In this document: positions 10,101 to 19,935 of the stretch, one piece after another
How the letters are laid out: each line of letters opens with the position of its first letter
Numbering within the stretch: the first letter of the stretch is position 1
Assembly: GCA_039105265.1 (NCBI GenBank)
Contig: JAPFFF010000001.1
Location: 4,898,001 to 4,962,000 of the forward strand
DNA length: 64,000 nucleotides
Direction of reading: 5' to 3'
Source of the DNA: Tritrichomonas musculus
Lineage: Eukaryota; Parabasalia; Tritrichomonadida; Tritrichomonadidae
Position numbers and translations under genes: made by a program
Notes under the pieces: generated by a model
Told to the model about the DNA's origin: nothing
Seen by the model: only the letters and a program-made list of their open reading frames with translations
Database searches by the model: none

Positions 10101-10686
10101 TGTAATCATTTGAGGTGACATTACTGATTTAAGGGGCGGCTCATTATGAATTAAAGGCTTAACTGTTTTTTCTGGTCCTTGTTTAAACGTTGAAGGAGGC
10201 GAACCTTTATCCAATGAGGATATTGATTTTGAGGGCTTGCTTGGGGTGTGAAATCGTATTGGCGAATTAGAAACACTTACAGATCCTTGGAATATTACAA
10301 AAGGACCAGGCCTTCCAGTTTTTGTCATAAGCTGAGTTTTTCCTTCAAATGATTCAATTGATTCATTATTGATTGCTTGCTCGTAAGTATCATGAATATT
10401 GACGTGACCATAAAACAATAACGAAGAATTTCGAATTTCAAAATTTAAGGGGATGTTTTCAGTCGATGGACTAATCAATGAGTTATATGTAAAATATTTA
10501 CTCTTTTTTATTAATTTGATTTTCGAATCTCCTAAAATAACTCCAAATGGGAAAGGATCATCATCTGCTAATGAAACATATAACTCTGTATGAACCAAAG
10601 GCGAATCTTTTTCAATGACTTTGTCAATAAAAACTGGCGTTAAAAAAGAAAATAATACTATTTATATCAATATGATTTTCATCCAT
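7158..10686 (-). CDS. large Ser/Lys/Asp-rich repeat protein with an N-terminal globular domain
   Basis: The long frame (1146 codons to 10598) has no ATG at its upstream end. Removing a 25-nt GT-AG segment (10634-10658) joins it in phase to a 28-nt exon that starts with ATG at 10686, so I take that as the start. Residues about 1-140 look folded and beta-rich (VHTELYVSLADDDPFPFGVI). A Pro/Gln/Thr-rich linker follows, then about 700 residues of repeats built on DSIxSGxSDIxxDSKKSDDK with KEKEKEKK spacers. One block of about 90 residues (SSLSSSINNKEKLNDS through the LLKNDD core) occurs twice. There is no membrane segment. Charged, phosphorylatable repeats suggest a scaffold or cytoskeletal role, but no function is recognised. 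Repeat slippage probably drives length change. Confidence 0.75.
10634..10658 (-). other. probable 25-nt spliceosomal intron
   Basis: Read on the minus strand this segment begins GTATTATTTT and ends TTTAACGCCAG. It contains the in-phase break that separates an ATG-led 9-codon exon (10659-10686) from the downstream frame. Splicing joins AAT-A to TT-TTT in phase. The TAAC close to the CAG resembles the fused branch-point/3' splice site known from Trichomonas introns (ACTAACACACAG). This is inference from sequence only. Confidence 0.65.
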
Positions 10687-10866
10687 ATAAAAATTTTACG
10701 TTTATTAAAATTTTAGATAAATTTTCATATCAAATGTCATATTGCAATAACGAATTTTTAGAATGTGATTGATCAAAAAGCATTAAAAAAACAATAATTT
10801 TTTTTAATTCGTATTTATTAGAAAACAAGTTATAATGAAATTACAACAAAACAATAATAACAAAGC

Positions 10867-11907
10867 TTATTGATGAAAGTAATCGAGCTCATTTCCAACA
10901 TCAGAAGCATCCCAACATTTGAATGTTTTCCTTCCTTTCTTGTTTGCCTGAGGATCGTTGCCGAAGAAAAATCTTGTCTGTGTTTGCAAGTTGAGCTTTT
11001 TATAATTCAAAGTATCTGGTGGAGGAATCTTTAATTCTCTAACTTTCTCTCCATTTGCCGCCATAATGAATCTTGACAATTTCTTCTCTGCAGCTTGATG
11101 CTCAGAATATTTCAATGATGGATCTTTAAGACCTTGTGTTGATATATTCATATGAGGAACAGGGCACAATTTTCGAGGGGTCGCATTAATAGGAACAGGA
11201 TCACGATCAATATTTCTGATCATTTCTGCTTTGCGTTGTAAGTACGTATTATAATTTTCAGGAGCCATTTTTTCTTTAATTCTCTTATTTAATGGTATTA
11301 AAAAATGATCTTCATAATCTTGGTTATGGACAAGAGTTTTAAGTCTTTTAGCATTATCATATGCTTGCAATTTTTCTTCCATTGCTTCTGTGAAATCAGC
11401 AGTTTGGCGAAATTCAGATACAAGCTTTGATTGCTGCTTTTTGGATTTTTTGGCTAATCTTGCTGAATGAGATGTAGTAACTGATGTTCTTGGAATGTCC
11501 CCTGGAATTGTTTCATCTAAAATAATTTCTCTTTGAGTTTTAGTTGAAAATCGTGGATTAGGTTTTCTAGCTGAAGAAACAGTTTCTGGTAATTTTACTA
11601 GACTTACTCCAAAAGGGTCTTTTCTAAAAATTCTTCTTGTGGTGGTTGAACCAGATAATGATTGACTATCATCAAATGTTCTATTTGTGCTACGTTGAGA
11701 TCCACGTCGAGATGAATATATTTCAGGCGTTGTGCCTACACGAAGTAAGTCAAGTTCAGGAACTGGAGCATGAACAAAAACTTGCGAAGGAATAATGTTT
11801 TTTTTTAGAGAGTTCTCTGTACTATTTAAGTCAGTTTCAACTGCCGTAGTATCAGCAGCAGCATCTATATTAGCAGGCTGGCTATTTGTACTTGATTCAT
11901 CATTCAT
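10867..11907 (-). CDS. conserved-looking basic protein, unknown function
   Basis: 346 residues from an ATG. The N-terminal 100 residues are polar and Ser/Thr-rich and probably disordered. The C-terminal two thirds are denser, with basic helices (LAKKSKKQQSKLVSEFRQT, then PLNKRIKEKMAPENYNTYLQ) and Pro-containing linear segments (LKIPPPDTLNYKKLNLQTQT). There is no signal peptide or transmembrane segment. The mix of short helices and Pro-anchored segments is reminiscent of microtubule-associated flagellar proteins, but I cannot name a family. The gene is 180 bases from the neighbouring repeat-protein gene on the same strand. Its leader contains ATACGTTAAAATAAA. Confidence 0.75.
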   Translation of the reverse strand: MNDESSTNSQPANIDAAADTTAVETDLNSTENSLKKNIIPSQVFVHAPVPELDLLRVGTTPEIYSSRRGSQRSTNRTFDDSQSLSGSTTTRRIFRKDPFGVSLVKLPETVSSARKPNPRFSTKTQREIILDETIPGDIPRTSVTTSHSARLAKKSKKQQSKLVSEFRQTADFTEAMEEKLQAYDNAKRLKTLVHNQDYEDHFLIPLNKRIKEKMAPENYNTYLQRKAEMIRNIDRDPVPINATPRKLCPVPHMNISTQGLKDPSLKYSEHQAAEKKLSRFIMAANGEKVRELKIPPPDTLNYKKLNLQTQTRFFFGNDPQANKKGRKTFKCWDASDVGNELDYFHQ

Positions 11908-12408
11908 TTCAATTTATTTTTATTTTAACGTATATTTTTACAATCTATCATTATGAAAGTTCTCAAATATTTGATAAGAAAAAATACTCTTTATTTCCCA
12001 CCAAAACATATTTTTATAGATGTGTTTTAAATAAAAATGATATATATAATAAATATTATAGTTTTAACATTTTATATTTTGAGAAAAACATATTTGAAAA
12101 AATATTACGTTAGAACATTTTCATTCAAATATGCGAAATAAAGCATTAAATTTTTGAGAGCGTTCAATATAAATAACTTTTTAAAATGATTTTTGAAATA
12201 TCGAAATTGAAAAGATAATATAATCAAGATACCAAGATATGAGATCTATAGAAACTTTTTTGTTTGCTAAAAAAGGTTCTTCGTACTAAATGTTCGAACT
12301 TTTATATACTCAAAAAGATTTGAGGAAATGCATTCAATTTTCAAAAATTTTGTAAGTGGAAAAAAGTTTAATATTAAATGGTCGGCCACTTAAAAAACAT
12401 TTATCAAA
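11908..12408. other. divergent promoter region, no gene seen
   Basis: 501 bases between divergent genes. No coding frame is supported. A TCA initiator-like triplet lies at 12404-12406, three bases before the downstream ATG. Confidence 0.6.
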
Positions 12409-12861
12409 ATGACAGCAAGCACATGGAATGACAAACGTTGGTTCTGGGAAGAGCATAATGCTAACGTATGGGCAAAAGAGCGCTTGACTGAGCTTGTTAA
12501 TCAGATTCATCTTGATGGATGGGAATTATCCGATTTCAATTTTTCGTCTATTCAAGCAGCTAGATCAATCAGAAAGAACAGAGAGATTCGTTCATTCGAG
12601 ATTGTATTTGACTGCAAATTTAAGTTCAATGAGATGGAAGGAAAAATTTCCTTCCCTGATGTTTCAGAAGATGCCGCTGACTCACCAGATGAATGGGAAG
12701 CTATATTATCATTTACTGGAAAGAGCAATGATAAACCAGCATCAGAAAAGAAGCCAGTTAGAGCAGAAGCAGAAAAAGTTGCTATTCCAGCTTTCCGTAA
12801 TGCGTTTGCTCAATGGGTTAAAGAATTTAAAGAACTTCCATCAGAAGCTCCTGCTAAATAA
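12409..12861 (+). CDS. Aha1 N-terminal-domain (Hch1-like) HSP90 co-chaperone
   Basis: 150 residues. The N-terminus WNDKRWFWEEHNANVWAKER followed by LTELVNQI is the typical start of the Aha1 N-terminal domain (NxxNWHWxExdxxxWxxexL). The later KFKFNEMEGKISFPDV matches its core strands. The domain binds the middle domain of HSP90 and stimulates its ATPase in the cytosol. Full Aha1 is about 340 residues with a C-terminal SRPBCC domain. Here only the N-terminal domain is present, as in yeast Hch1, followed by an Ala/Lys/Glu tail. The natural stop lies in TAAAA and no C-terminal remnant follows, so the short form is probably genuine. The leader ends TCAAAATG, with the TCA fitting a trichomonad initiator. 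Confidence 0.85.
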   Translation: MTASTWNDKRWFWEEHNANVWAKERLTELVNQIHLDGWELSDFNFSSIQAARSIRKNREIRSFEIVFDCKFKFNEMEGKISFPDVSEDAADSPDEWEAILSFTGKSNDKPASEKKPVRAEAEKVAIPAFRNAFAQWVKEFKELPSEAPAK

Positions 12862-13269
12862 AAATGATTATTATTTTTATAATTCGCTCTATTTTCTTCT
12901 TTTTTTAAAAAATAAATTAATATATGCGTTGAATATTTACACCTCAATATCTTTCTATTAATTCCATTATTGTCCACTAATAGCAATATTAATTATTATT
13001 AACAGTGATTAGAATACTAATTAAGGAACTTTTTCTACTAATAATAGAAATATAAAATGCATATTTGTCATTAACAAAGTTAATATTTTTATAACTATAG
13101 TATCTATTTCCCCTTCATAACATTAGCCAGAAAAGGAGAGAAAAGAAAATTGAGGGACAATAATATTAGATTTTGAGCTAAAATAATAAAACAATTATGT
13201 AATATACATTTATTAAGTTCATAATGCTAGTAAGATTATAAATAAACATTCAAGAAATATTGGCCTTGA
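12862..13269. other. convergent intergenic spacer
   Basis: AT-rich, between two 3' ends. Nothing recognised. Confidence 0.6.
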
Positions 13270-14037
13270 TTAGTCAAAATCATCTTCAGGATTTTCTAGA
13301 ACTTTGTCTTCTCCAATTCCAATATATTTCTTTTGGATAGAAAATTGAGAATGGAAAAAGTTCATTCTAACATTTGAATAATCACTAATCAATTGTTCAA
13401 TACCTTTTCTAGCTATAGCCATGTATGGCTCCTCTGAGACAGATATTCCTGTTGGTTTGTTAACATAATCGCATTCAAGGGCAAAATTTTTAATATCTTC
13501 ATCACTAGCATAGCAAAATGGGCGTGTTAGTAGAACTTCTGATGAAGCTCCATTGCTAGTCGTATCAATTTTTTGAGTAATCTGGATACCACTGAAAATA
13601 CCAGCAGTGGCCATATTTGTAAGTAAATAAGCATTTAGGTAATCTAACGAATCAGGAATTGCAATTTTGTTGCATTGGTTTTCAACAGCCGAATCTGCTA
13701 GTATTTGAATGTATTGGGCTTTACTTGAAGGGCTTTCAACTTTTTTTGTTTTATATGGAACATTTATTTTATTACATATTTCAATGAAGTGCGCATTAGT
13801 CTCTTCATTTACGCTATCTGTTGAATAAAAATGAACAGCTGTTATCTTAAAATGCTTTGGAATTTTTGTAGTCTTATAGTACATCCAATAAAGCAAAGTT
13901 TGATGAGGGTAGTCTAAATCTACAGGAATAAGAAAGTGATCAACTCCATCATTATTGACAATATCAAAATCACCACATGCTGAACCAAACTTCTTTGCGA
14001 AGTGCTTTGAACCTTTGATATCTTTGAGCTTCTTCAT
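13270..14037 (-). CDS. TtcA-like PP-loop family protein with a degenerate PP-loop
   Basis: 255 residues from an ATG. Overall it follows the adenine-nucleotide alpha-hydrolase fold of TtcA/Ncs6-type tRNA thiolases: a strand-loop region near residue 35, a 'KITAVHFYSTDS...NAHFIEICNKINVPY' second unit, then LLTRPFCYASDEDIKNFALE, which matches the TtcA 'RPL.Y..E.DI..YA' motif. The nucleotide-binding SGGxDS loop expected after the first strand is replaced by DHFLIPVDLDYPHQTL, so the ATP pyrophosphatase signature is gone. No CxxC pair is seen. It may be a non-catalytic or divergent tRNA-modification factor. Family confidence is moderate and function is unknown. Confidence 0.65.
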   Translation of the reverse strand: MKKLKDIKGSKHFAKKFGSACGDFDIVNNDGVDHFLIPVDLDYPHQTLLYWMYYKTTKIPKHFKITAVHFYSTDSVNEETNAHFIEICNKINVPYKTKKVESPSSKAQYIQILADSAVENQCNKIAIPDSLDYLNAYLLTNMATAGIFSGIQITQKIDTTSNGASSEVLLTRPFCYASDEDIKNFALECDYVNKPTGISVSEEPYMAIARKGIEQLISDYSNVRMNFFHSQFSIQKKYIGIGEDKVLENPEDDFD

Positions 14038-14459
14038 AAAAAATATGTTTCAGATTCGAATCCGAAATTTTTCTATTCAGTTAAATATTTAGCCTTCACG
14101 ATCAAGATCAGGCTAAACAATGATTCAATAAGTTTTCAAAGTAAAATCTTACTTTGAAAAAGTTTCCAAAATTTTTAATCAAAACTTTTTAAATTAATAA
14201 CTTGGTCAAACATGACTATTATAACTTTTATAATTCTTTAAATATATATTTTTCTACCTAAGTGAATCAAAACATTTCCTTTCCAGCTGGATTATTCAAT
14301 TAGATTCAATCATTTTATAAAATATTTAAATTTGATAATGCTAATGCAGTATTTTTCAGTAAGAAATGCGAAATGCATAGTACAGCATTACAAACCATTA
14401 TATAGCAATGTAAAATTGGAAAACTTGAATTATCATTCATTTACTGCAGCATTTTATAA
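14038..14459. other. gene-free spacer
   Basis: AT-rich DNA without a coding frame. Nothing recognised. Confidence 0.5.
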
Positions 14460-14668
14460 AATACATAATTTACTAATGACGGCAATTCTTTTCTAATCAT
14501 CATCAATTTTAGAAATGCTATTAACTCTTGACAATACCTTAATAAGCTAATATTGCTCATCATATAAATGAGTAACAAGTTTTTATCTAAATAATATGTC
14601 CACTGAATCCTCTGGATTGGTTGCAATCATGCTTCTCTTGAATTTCCCAACTTTTCTTTCAAATTCTC
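14460..14668 (-). pseudogene. possible decayed coding sequence, family unknown
   Basis: One minus-strand frame reads protein-like for about 70 codons (for example FERKVGKFKRSMIATNPEDS and LIKVLSRVNSISKIDDD) but contains three stop codons. There is no partner sequence in the window to compare. It could be chance, but the codon composition is unlike the surrounding spacer. Confidence 0.25.
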
Positions 14669-15147
14669 TTCAAATAATCAGTCTTCTTGGTAAAAAAAGC
14701 AAAATATCATTCTTCCCAATTATTGAAAATATGATTGCTTTTTTATACAAATAAAAAATATCAATTAATGATTTGATTTGCAGATTTACAATAATTTTTG
14801 TCCTTAAGTTAACATTGCCACATTGCACCTGATCATTTTGATAAAATTTATTCTTCCTTTGAGCAAATGATGAACTGGAAACCTTTTGATCATATAAATG
14901 ATCACTTTTGCTTCTTTGAATTTATATTTATTTCACTTTTGTTACTTGCAAGATGGTTTCTCTTTGTAATGACATCACTTTTTCAATTAATTGAATGAAC
15001 TTTCAGACAGTTGTTGTAAGCATAATCCTGAATTATTCCAAATAGAGAATCCTTTAAATAAATATACAATTTATTTCTCATTGAAATAGATGCACGTATG
15101 AAATAATTCATTAATCATTTGTGAACTTTATCTCATTCATATGAAAT

Positions 15148-15190
15148 AATTCCTTCAACCTTTTCCTTGTTTGGACCCATGATTGAGCAA
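15148..15190 (-). pseudogene. remnant of a second glyoxalase-fold gene (3' end)
   Basis: The minus-strand reading IMGPNKEKVE, and the DNA around it, repeat the last coding part of the intact gene at 15557-15943 (TIMGPNKEKVEFSQIL). The rest of the copy is no longer recognisable. This points to an old tandem duplication of which one copy decayed. The DNA between the remnant and the live gene is featureless AT-rich spacer. Confidence 0.65.
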
Positions 15191-15556
15191 TAAATTGTGA
15201 ACTTTCTCTTAAGTACAATAAGCAATAAATTATCAATTAATATTTGAAAAGAATTTCTATGTGTTTTCGAAATCATATCTCTGTTATGGTGATAAACATA
15301 CAATAATATCAACATTTTGATTTGAAATTATAGAGAAAAGAAGATATTAAATCAGATATAATTATTTATATATTATCACGTTGAAAGCTAGAAATACATT
15401 ACATTTCCCCACCATCTATGATTTTTTCCAGTTTTATGTAACAGATAATCAAAAATAAACCTAATATCAATCCAAAAAGACAGAAATAAAAAAAAAAGCA
15501 TTGAATAAATTATTAGAGCCTATTGAAAATTTTTATTCAAAATGAATAATTTTTTT

Positions 15557-15943
15557 TTAGAGGATTTGGCTGAATTCAACCTTTTCCTTGTTTGGTCCCA
15601 TGATTGTGAAGAAACGGCATCCCTTTTCCCAGAATGGAAGTTGTTGGATTCCGTTTTCAAGTTCCTTGTAGCCGAGTGCGTGAACTTCCTTGTATGTTGC
15701 TTCAATATCGTCAACATCAAGAGCGATGTGGTCAACAGCTCCTGGTGCCATATGTGCTTGACCATTTTGGTATGTTTCGATTGTGCAGTTTCCTAATCTT
15801 AAGAATGAAACTTTTTCGCCATTGTTAACTGCATGGAAAACTTCTTCAAATCCTAAGCTGATGAAGAACTTCTTTGTTGCTTCGATATCGTTTGTTGGGA
15901 TACCAAGGTGTTGAACTCCACGGATATGCTGTTTAACGCTCAT
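15557..15943 (-). CDS. glyoxalase/VOC-superfamily protein
   Basis: 128 residues from an ATG, the usual length of a single VOC domain pair. It begins HIRGVQHLGIPTNDIEATKKF and contains SFLRLGNCTIETYQNG, VDHIALDVDDIEATYKEV and IMGPNKEKVEFSQ. The four expected metal-ligand positions of the glyoxalase I fold are present: His12, Glu56, His72 and Glu123. It could be a lactoylglutathione lyase-like enzyme, an epimerase or an antibiotic-binding relative; substrate cannot be told. The sequence is close in style to bacterial proteins, so lateral acquisition is possible (inference). A decayed copy lies about 370 bases beyond its 3' end. Confidence 0.85.
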   Translation of the reverse strand: MSVKQHIRGVQHLGIPTNDIEATKKFFISLGFEEVFHAVNNGEKVSFLRLGNCTIETYQNGQAHMAPGAVDHIALDVDDIEATYKEVHALGYKELENGIQQLPFWEKGCRFFTIMGPNKEKVEFSQIL

Positions 15944-17414
15944 TAGAAATAAAAAAGTGATTTAAAAATTCATGATTTTATCTTTTGAGAGTAAAGGATG
16001 AAAAAGTTCCATCTCAATGATAATCACCTTTGAAATTTTTATTCAATAAAATAAAATCATTTAAACTTTTTCTAAAGATAAATGAGGAAAATTGTTTCAT
16101 CTCTCATAATTTTTTTTCAATTGAGTGCAACTTTTTAAAAAGATTTCAATTCATATGAAATTAATTCACTATCATTTCATCTGTAATTACTAAATATTGG
16201 TTATTATTACTCCAAAACCAAACTACTTATACAATTATTTTAATATCAAAATAATAATAAAAAAAAATATCTTGAGATTATCCATGAAATAATAATTTTC
16301 ATACTACATAAATAGAGATTACAACACTAGTCATTTTTTACTTAGTAATATTCTGATATTGAATGATATCAAATTATTGTCATCAATAAATATTTGGATA
16401 TCTTAATTATATCAAACCTTTTTTGTTGTAAGCAGTAGTTATTTGACATCATTTATAGTACTATTGTCCATAGCAACAAAAATATTTAGTATAATATTAA
16501 TGGTCTTTTTCAAATCTCAATTCTTGAAAATACATTGAATTATCATTATGACATTGGAATCGCTAATGAAAATTTTACAGCTTTCAACAAATATCAATGA
16601 GAAATAGTATTAATTCAAAATAAAGAAACTCTTCGTGCTTTTTTGATTGTTTTTTTAACTTAGTAACAAATGAATGACAAATCATTCAGAAAATTGAAAA
16701 GAAATACATCACAATGAATCATATACATGAAAGTCGTAATGAATTTGTTGTTTACTTTAATATAATAAACTTTTTATGCCTTGAAGCATTAATTTTAATT
16801 GAGCTAAATTTGTGAATTCACATGTCATTTTTATTTTAAATGAATAACTTCATCTTTCTTTTATATTCAATCTTTGATTAGATTGATTTTATTCTCTCAA
16901 CTTTTGCACTGACAAATATACTCTTCATAAAGCAAATCCAAGCTATTTTCAATTAATGCTTTATAAGAAGTATCAAATAGAATTACACATAAATGTTTTT
17001 AATGACGGAATGAGTTGTTTTTTCAACATGAAAAAAGATAAAACCATTATTACAACAACTAAAGATTTTTTTGAGTTGATACTTCTTAAGATCATTTAGG
17101 TCATAGCTCATTTGGCAAATTGCTTATCAATGACAAATTGCCAGATTATTTTTTATTGATTTCTTAAAAATTGCTTTTGATTCCATTACAAAACTTTATT
17201 TCATAAAATAATTAAAATAATAGGTTATTGATATTAAATTTGCAGGAAATTATTATAATTTAATAATTTAAAATGATATTTTTCCCCCCTTTTTGTATGC
17301 GATATCTATACTCGCATATAACAATGATAAGAAAAGATAAAAAAAAAAAAGTTTTTTATTTATTAAAATGCATAACAAAATGAAAATTAAAAGTCTTAGA
17401 GTGAAAAAATTAAA
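15944..17414. other. 1.5-kb gene-free AT-rich region
   Basis: No frame with coding character and no terminal repeats recognised. It is the upstream region of the glyoxalase gene and the downstream region of the bromodomain gene. Confidence 0.55.
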
Positions 17415-17873
17415 TTACTCATGTAAAGCAAGTTCAGGTCTTCTTGGAACTGTGCTTTCTTTAGGTAAGCTTTCATTTAATAGAGTCTTAAATTTATGGT
17501 TAATTTTGGCTAGTTTCATTGCCCATAAATCAGGTTCTGTTTTTGGAATTGTCTTCAATTTTTTAGCACATTTTTGATTAAGCCTTTCTGCGACATGGTG
17601 AAGTAAAGTCTTTTTACTATTATATTTCATGCAATTAGACCAAACAAGATTAATATCGCTGGCCCATGCTTTAGAATTAGGATATTCATTGTTTTCGAGA
17701 TGACGCTTAATTGTTCCAAGGTCCATTGGATGTTGGATTATTTGGAAATAATCAGGAGCACCATCAAGTTGGGGATTAACTGGTCTACGGAAGGCAAATG
17801 AAAGTGGATGATTCATAAGTTTTTCCGTAACTCTTTTGCAGTATTCAAGTTCAACTCTAGTAAATCCACTCAT
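17415..17873 (-). CDS. single-bromodomain protein
   Basis: 152 residues from an ATG. The domain spans residues about 8-110: YCKRVTEKLMNHPLSFAFRRP is helix Z, PDYFQIIQHPMDLGTIKRHL is the ZA-loop/helix A signature, and DINLVWSNCMKYNSKKTLLH is helix B with the acetyl-lysine-binding Asn (Asn85 in KYN). Tyr42 is also conserved, so acetyl-lysine binding is expected. It acts in the nucleus as a histone reader by family knowledge. The C-terminal 40 residues are basic then acidic, with no second domain. The leader carries ATCAAACCAAAATG. Confidence 0.9.
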   Translation of the reverse strand: MSGFTRVELEYCKRVTEKLMNHPLSFAFRRPVNPQLDGAPDYFQIIQHPMDLGTIKRHLENNEYPNSKAWASDINLVWSNCMKYNSKKTLLHHVAERLNQKCAKKLKTIPKTEPDLWAMKLAKINHKFKTLLNESLPKESTVPRRPELALHE

Positions 17874-18433
17874 TTTGGTTTGATTAATAATTGAAAAATT
17901 TTATTAACAGAAAAAGTTCGAGATATTCAAATTTTTTTGATTGTTTTTTTAGGTAATCAAACAGAAATACTACTATATATTATATTATAAAATAATTATA
18001 ATTATGAATAATATTGATAATTTATACTTAATATCGCATTCAGATTCTTTGATAAGAATTCAATGAAGGATAAAAAACATTTATATTTGATAAAATCAAT
18101 TTTATACACAAATATTAAAATAGTAGTATAAATTGAATACTAATAAAGCATTTTTTAAAAAACAAAATCCCTAAAAAAGTGGTATATTTTAAAAAAATCT
18201 TAATTTATATGCTTTTTCAATTTTATTTTCATACTCACAATTTTTAAATTGCTCGTTTATAAATACCTATTAAAAATTTTTTCAATACAATTTTTATAAA
18301 TATTATATTTATATTTCAAGAAATAATGAGGATAAATTAATAAAAGGATTAAAAAAATTACGTTTTTTGAAAAATAAAAAACGTTCAAAAACTCAAAAAA
18401 TTTTCGGAATTTATAATTGTTTTTAAAGTCAGA
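17874..18433. other. divergent intergenic region
   Basis: 560 AT-rich bases between divergent genes. The right edge carries an ACGTTCAAAAACTCAAAA stretch and a TCA triplet at 18429-18431 just before the ATG. No gene seen. Confidence 0.55.
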
Positions 18434-18820
18434 ATGTCAACTTTATTTAATGATCCTGCTGCTTATCGTGAAAGCAGTCAATGGCGAGCAGTATTTGCTA
18501 CTCCTTCGATGGATGACAACCAAAATCAGTTATTTGCAAATTTTGGTTCTTATTCAGATCAAACGCAGCATTCATCAGATTCCAGCGCACTTGTTTCGAA
18601 AATAACTGCACAATTTGCGATGGATGTTTTTTCAGAACTTCGCTCAGATATTCAGCAAGCACAATCAAGATCAAGTCGAACTTCACAAGGTATTAGAGAT
18701 GGATCAGGAAAAGTCATTACACCACAGAGAACACCTGTTATTACGCCTCATAACAATAATAGAAGATCAACTGGACATCGTGGACTGACACCAATTCATG
18801 ACCAAATCATTTCTTTTTAA
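18434..18820 (+). CDS. small hypothetical protein
   Basis: 128 residues from an ATG with TCAG just upstream. Composition is polar with Ser, Gln and Asn. The middle (SALVSKITAQFAMDVFSELR) is a plausible amphipathic helix, and the tail (TPQRTPVITPHNNNRRSTGH) has TP sites that could be kinase targets. No known domain is recognised. Codon use and a clean start/stop support a real gene. A very long T tract follows the stop. Confidence 0.65.
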   Translation: MSTLFNDPAAYRESSQWRAVFATPSMDDNQNQLFANFGSYSDQTQHSSDSSALVSKITAQFAMDVFSELRSDIQQAQSRSSRTSQGIRDGSGKVITPQRTPVITPHNNNRRSTGHRGLTPIHDQIISF

Positions 18821-18980
18821 CAATGGTTATTCCTATTTTGCATTTCAATTTTGTTTTTATTTGTTTATTTATTATATCTTTATTTTTTTTTTTTTATAAA
18901 GTTTTCGTTATTCAAAAAACTTATAATTCACCATGAAAGATACATTATTTAATTTCATCAGCACAAAACAATGACTATTT

Positions 18981-19017
<37 letters not shown>

Positions 19018-19134
19018 GTGATAGTATAATCATAAAAAAACTTAATTTGAATGATATGATACAAAGAAGTTGATATAAATCATGTCTTTTTTTTTTTTTT
19101 TTTTTTTTAATTATATCACAATACATAAACAAAT
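18821..19134. other. convergent spacer with long poly-T tracts
   Basis: Contains T runs of roughly 30 and 20 bases (near 18980 and 19089) between two 3' ends. Nothing else seen. Confidence 0.7.
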
Positions 19135-19935
19135 TTATACTCCTGTCTTTTCTTCTTCATTATCACTTTTCTTTTCATTTTCACTTTCCTCGACATTAAT
19201 ATCTATTATGTCTTGATTTGAATTGTCAATTTGTGAAATGCTGTTTGTTTGCTCACTCACAGAATGCATTAGATTTAACATATCAGCATTAGGTCCAGCA
19301 TCATTATTCGCAGAATCAAATAAGCGCATTTCTCCAAAGTACAAAGCAACAAAATAAACAAGAGAAGCTTGAACTATGCCAATAAAATAAAAAACCCAAT
19401 TGACAAATCCGCAAAAACTTGAAATTTGGCACATCAATAAACCGAATATTGAGCCAATAAAGTTTAAATGTTGTGCAAAGACAGATATACCATAGGTTGT
19501 CCGTTCTGAAATGCAAGTAGAAAGCAAAGGTATGTATGATATAAGTGAAATGGCTGGATTAATCCATTTTGAATATTCTATAGTATTAGGGCAAGAATAA
19601 CTTATAATAAGAATTATGAATGGCAAGCTTAGCCATAATAAAAAACTATAATATCGATTATATACCGCTATTTGAATTGTGCTAATGACTGAGGTGAATA
19701 AAAGTAAAATACCAGCAAGCTGGATTGGAAATGGAAGTTCCTCAACAGCTGAATTTGCGACAAGAAAAGATAAGCCAAATATTTTCATGATAACAAAAGT
19801 GTTACTAAAACCTTTCGTTGAACGTCGTTTAAAATTAAGATATAATTGCGGAAAATTACACAAAAAGTAAATAAAAGCAGAAAGGTTTCCAAACCAGCAG
19901 GCAAGATCATCACGAGTTGAAAACCCACATCCCAT
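19135..19935 (-). CDS. PQ-loop repeat membrane protein
   Basis: 266 residues from an ATG. Seven hydrophobic segments can be picked out between residues about 10 and 205, the topology of PQ-loop/SWEET-like carriers. The first repeat has the diagnostic CNFPQLYLNFKRRSTKGFSN. The second repeat has ISYIPLLSTCISERTTYGIS, where the PQ is degenerate (PL) but the following Thr/Ser-Gly pattern is kept. Family members (PQLC2/Ypq, cystinosin, KDEL-like) export amino acids from lysosomes or vacuoles; the substrate here is unknown. The C-terminal 60 residues are acidic, cytosolic and end EEEKTGV. No signal peptide is needed. Confidence 0.85.
   Translation of the reverse strand: MGCGFSTRDDLACWFGNLSAFIYFLCNFPQLYLNFKRRSTKGFSNTFVIMKIFGLSFLVANSAVEELPFPIQLAGILLLFTSVISTIQIAVYNRYYSFLLWLSLPFIILIISYSCPNTIEYSKWINPAISLISYIPLLSTCISERTTYGISVFAQHLNFIGSIFGLLMCQISSFCGFVNWVFYFIGIVQASLVYFVALYFGEMRLFDSANNDAGPNADMLNLMHSVSEQTNSISQIDNSNQDIIDINVEESENEKKSDNEEEKTGV

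Noticed and set aside
15944-17414. Search for a small gene or element in this 1.5-kb spacer
   Set aside because: No frame with protein-like composition and no paired inverted ends could be found by reading.
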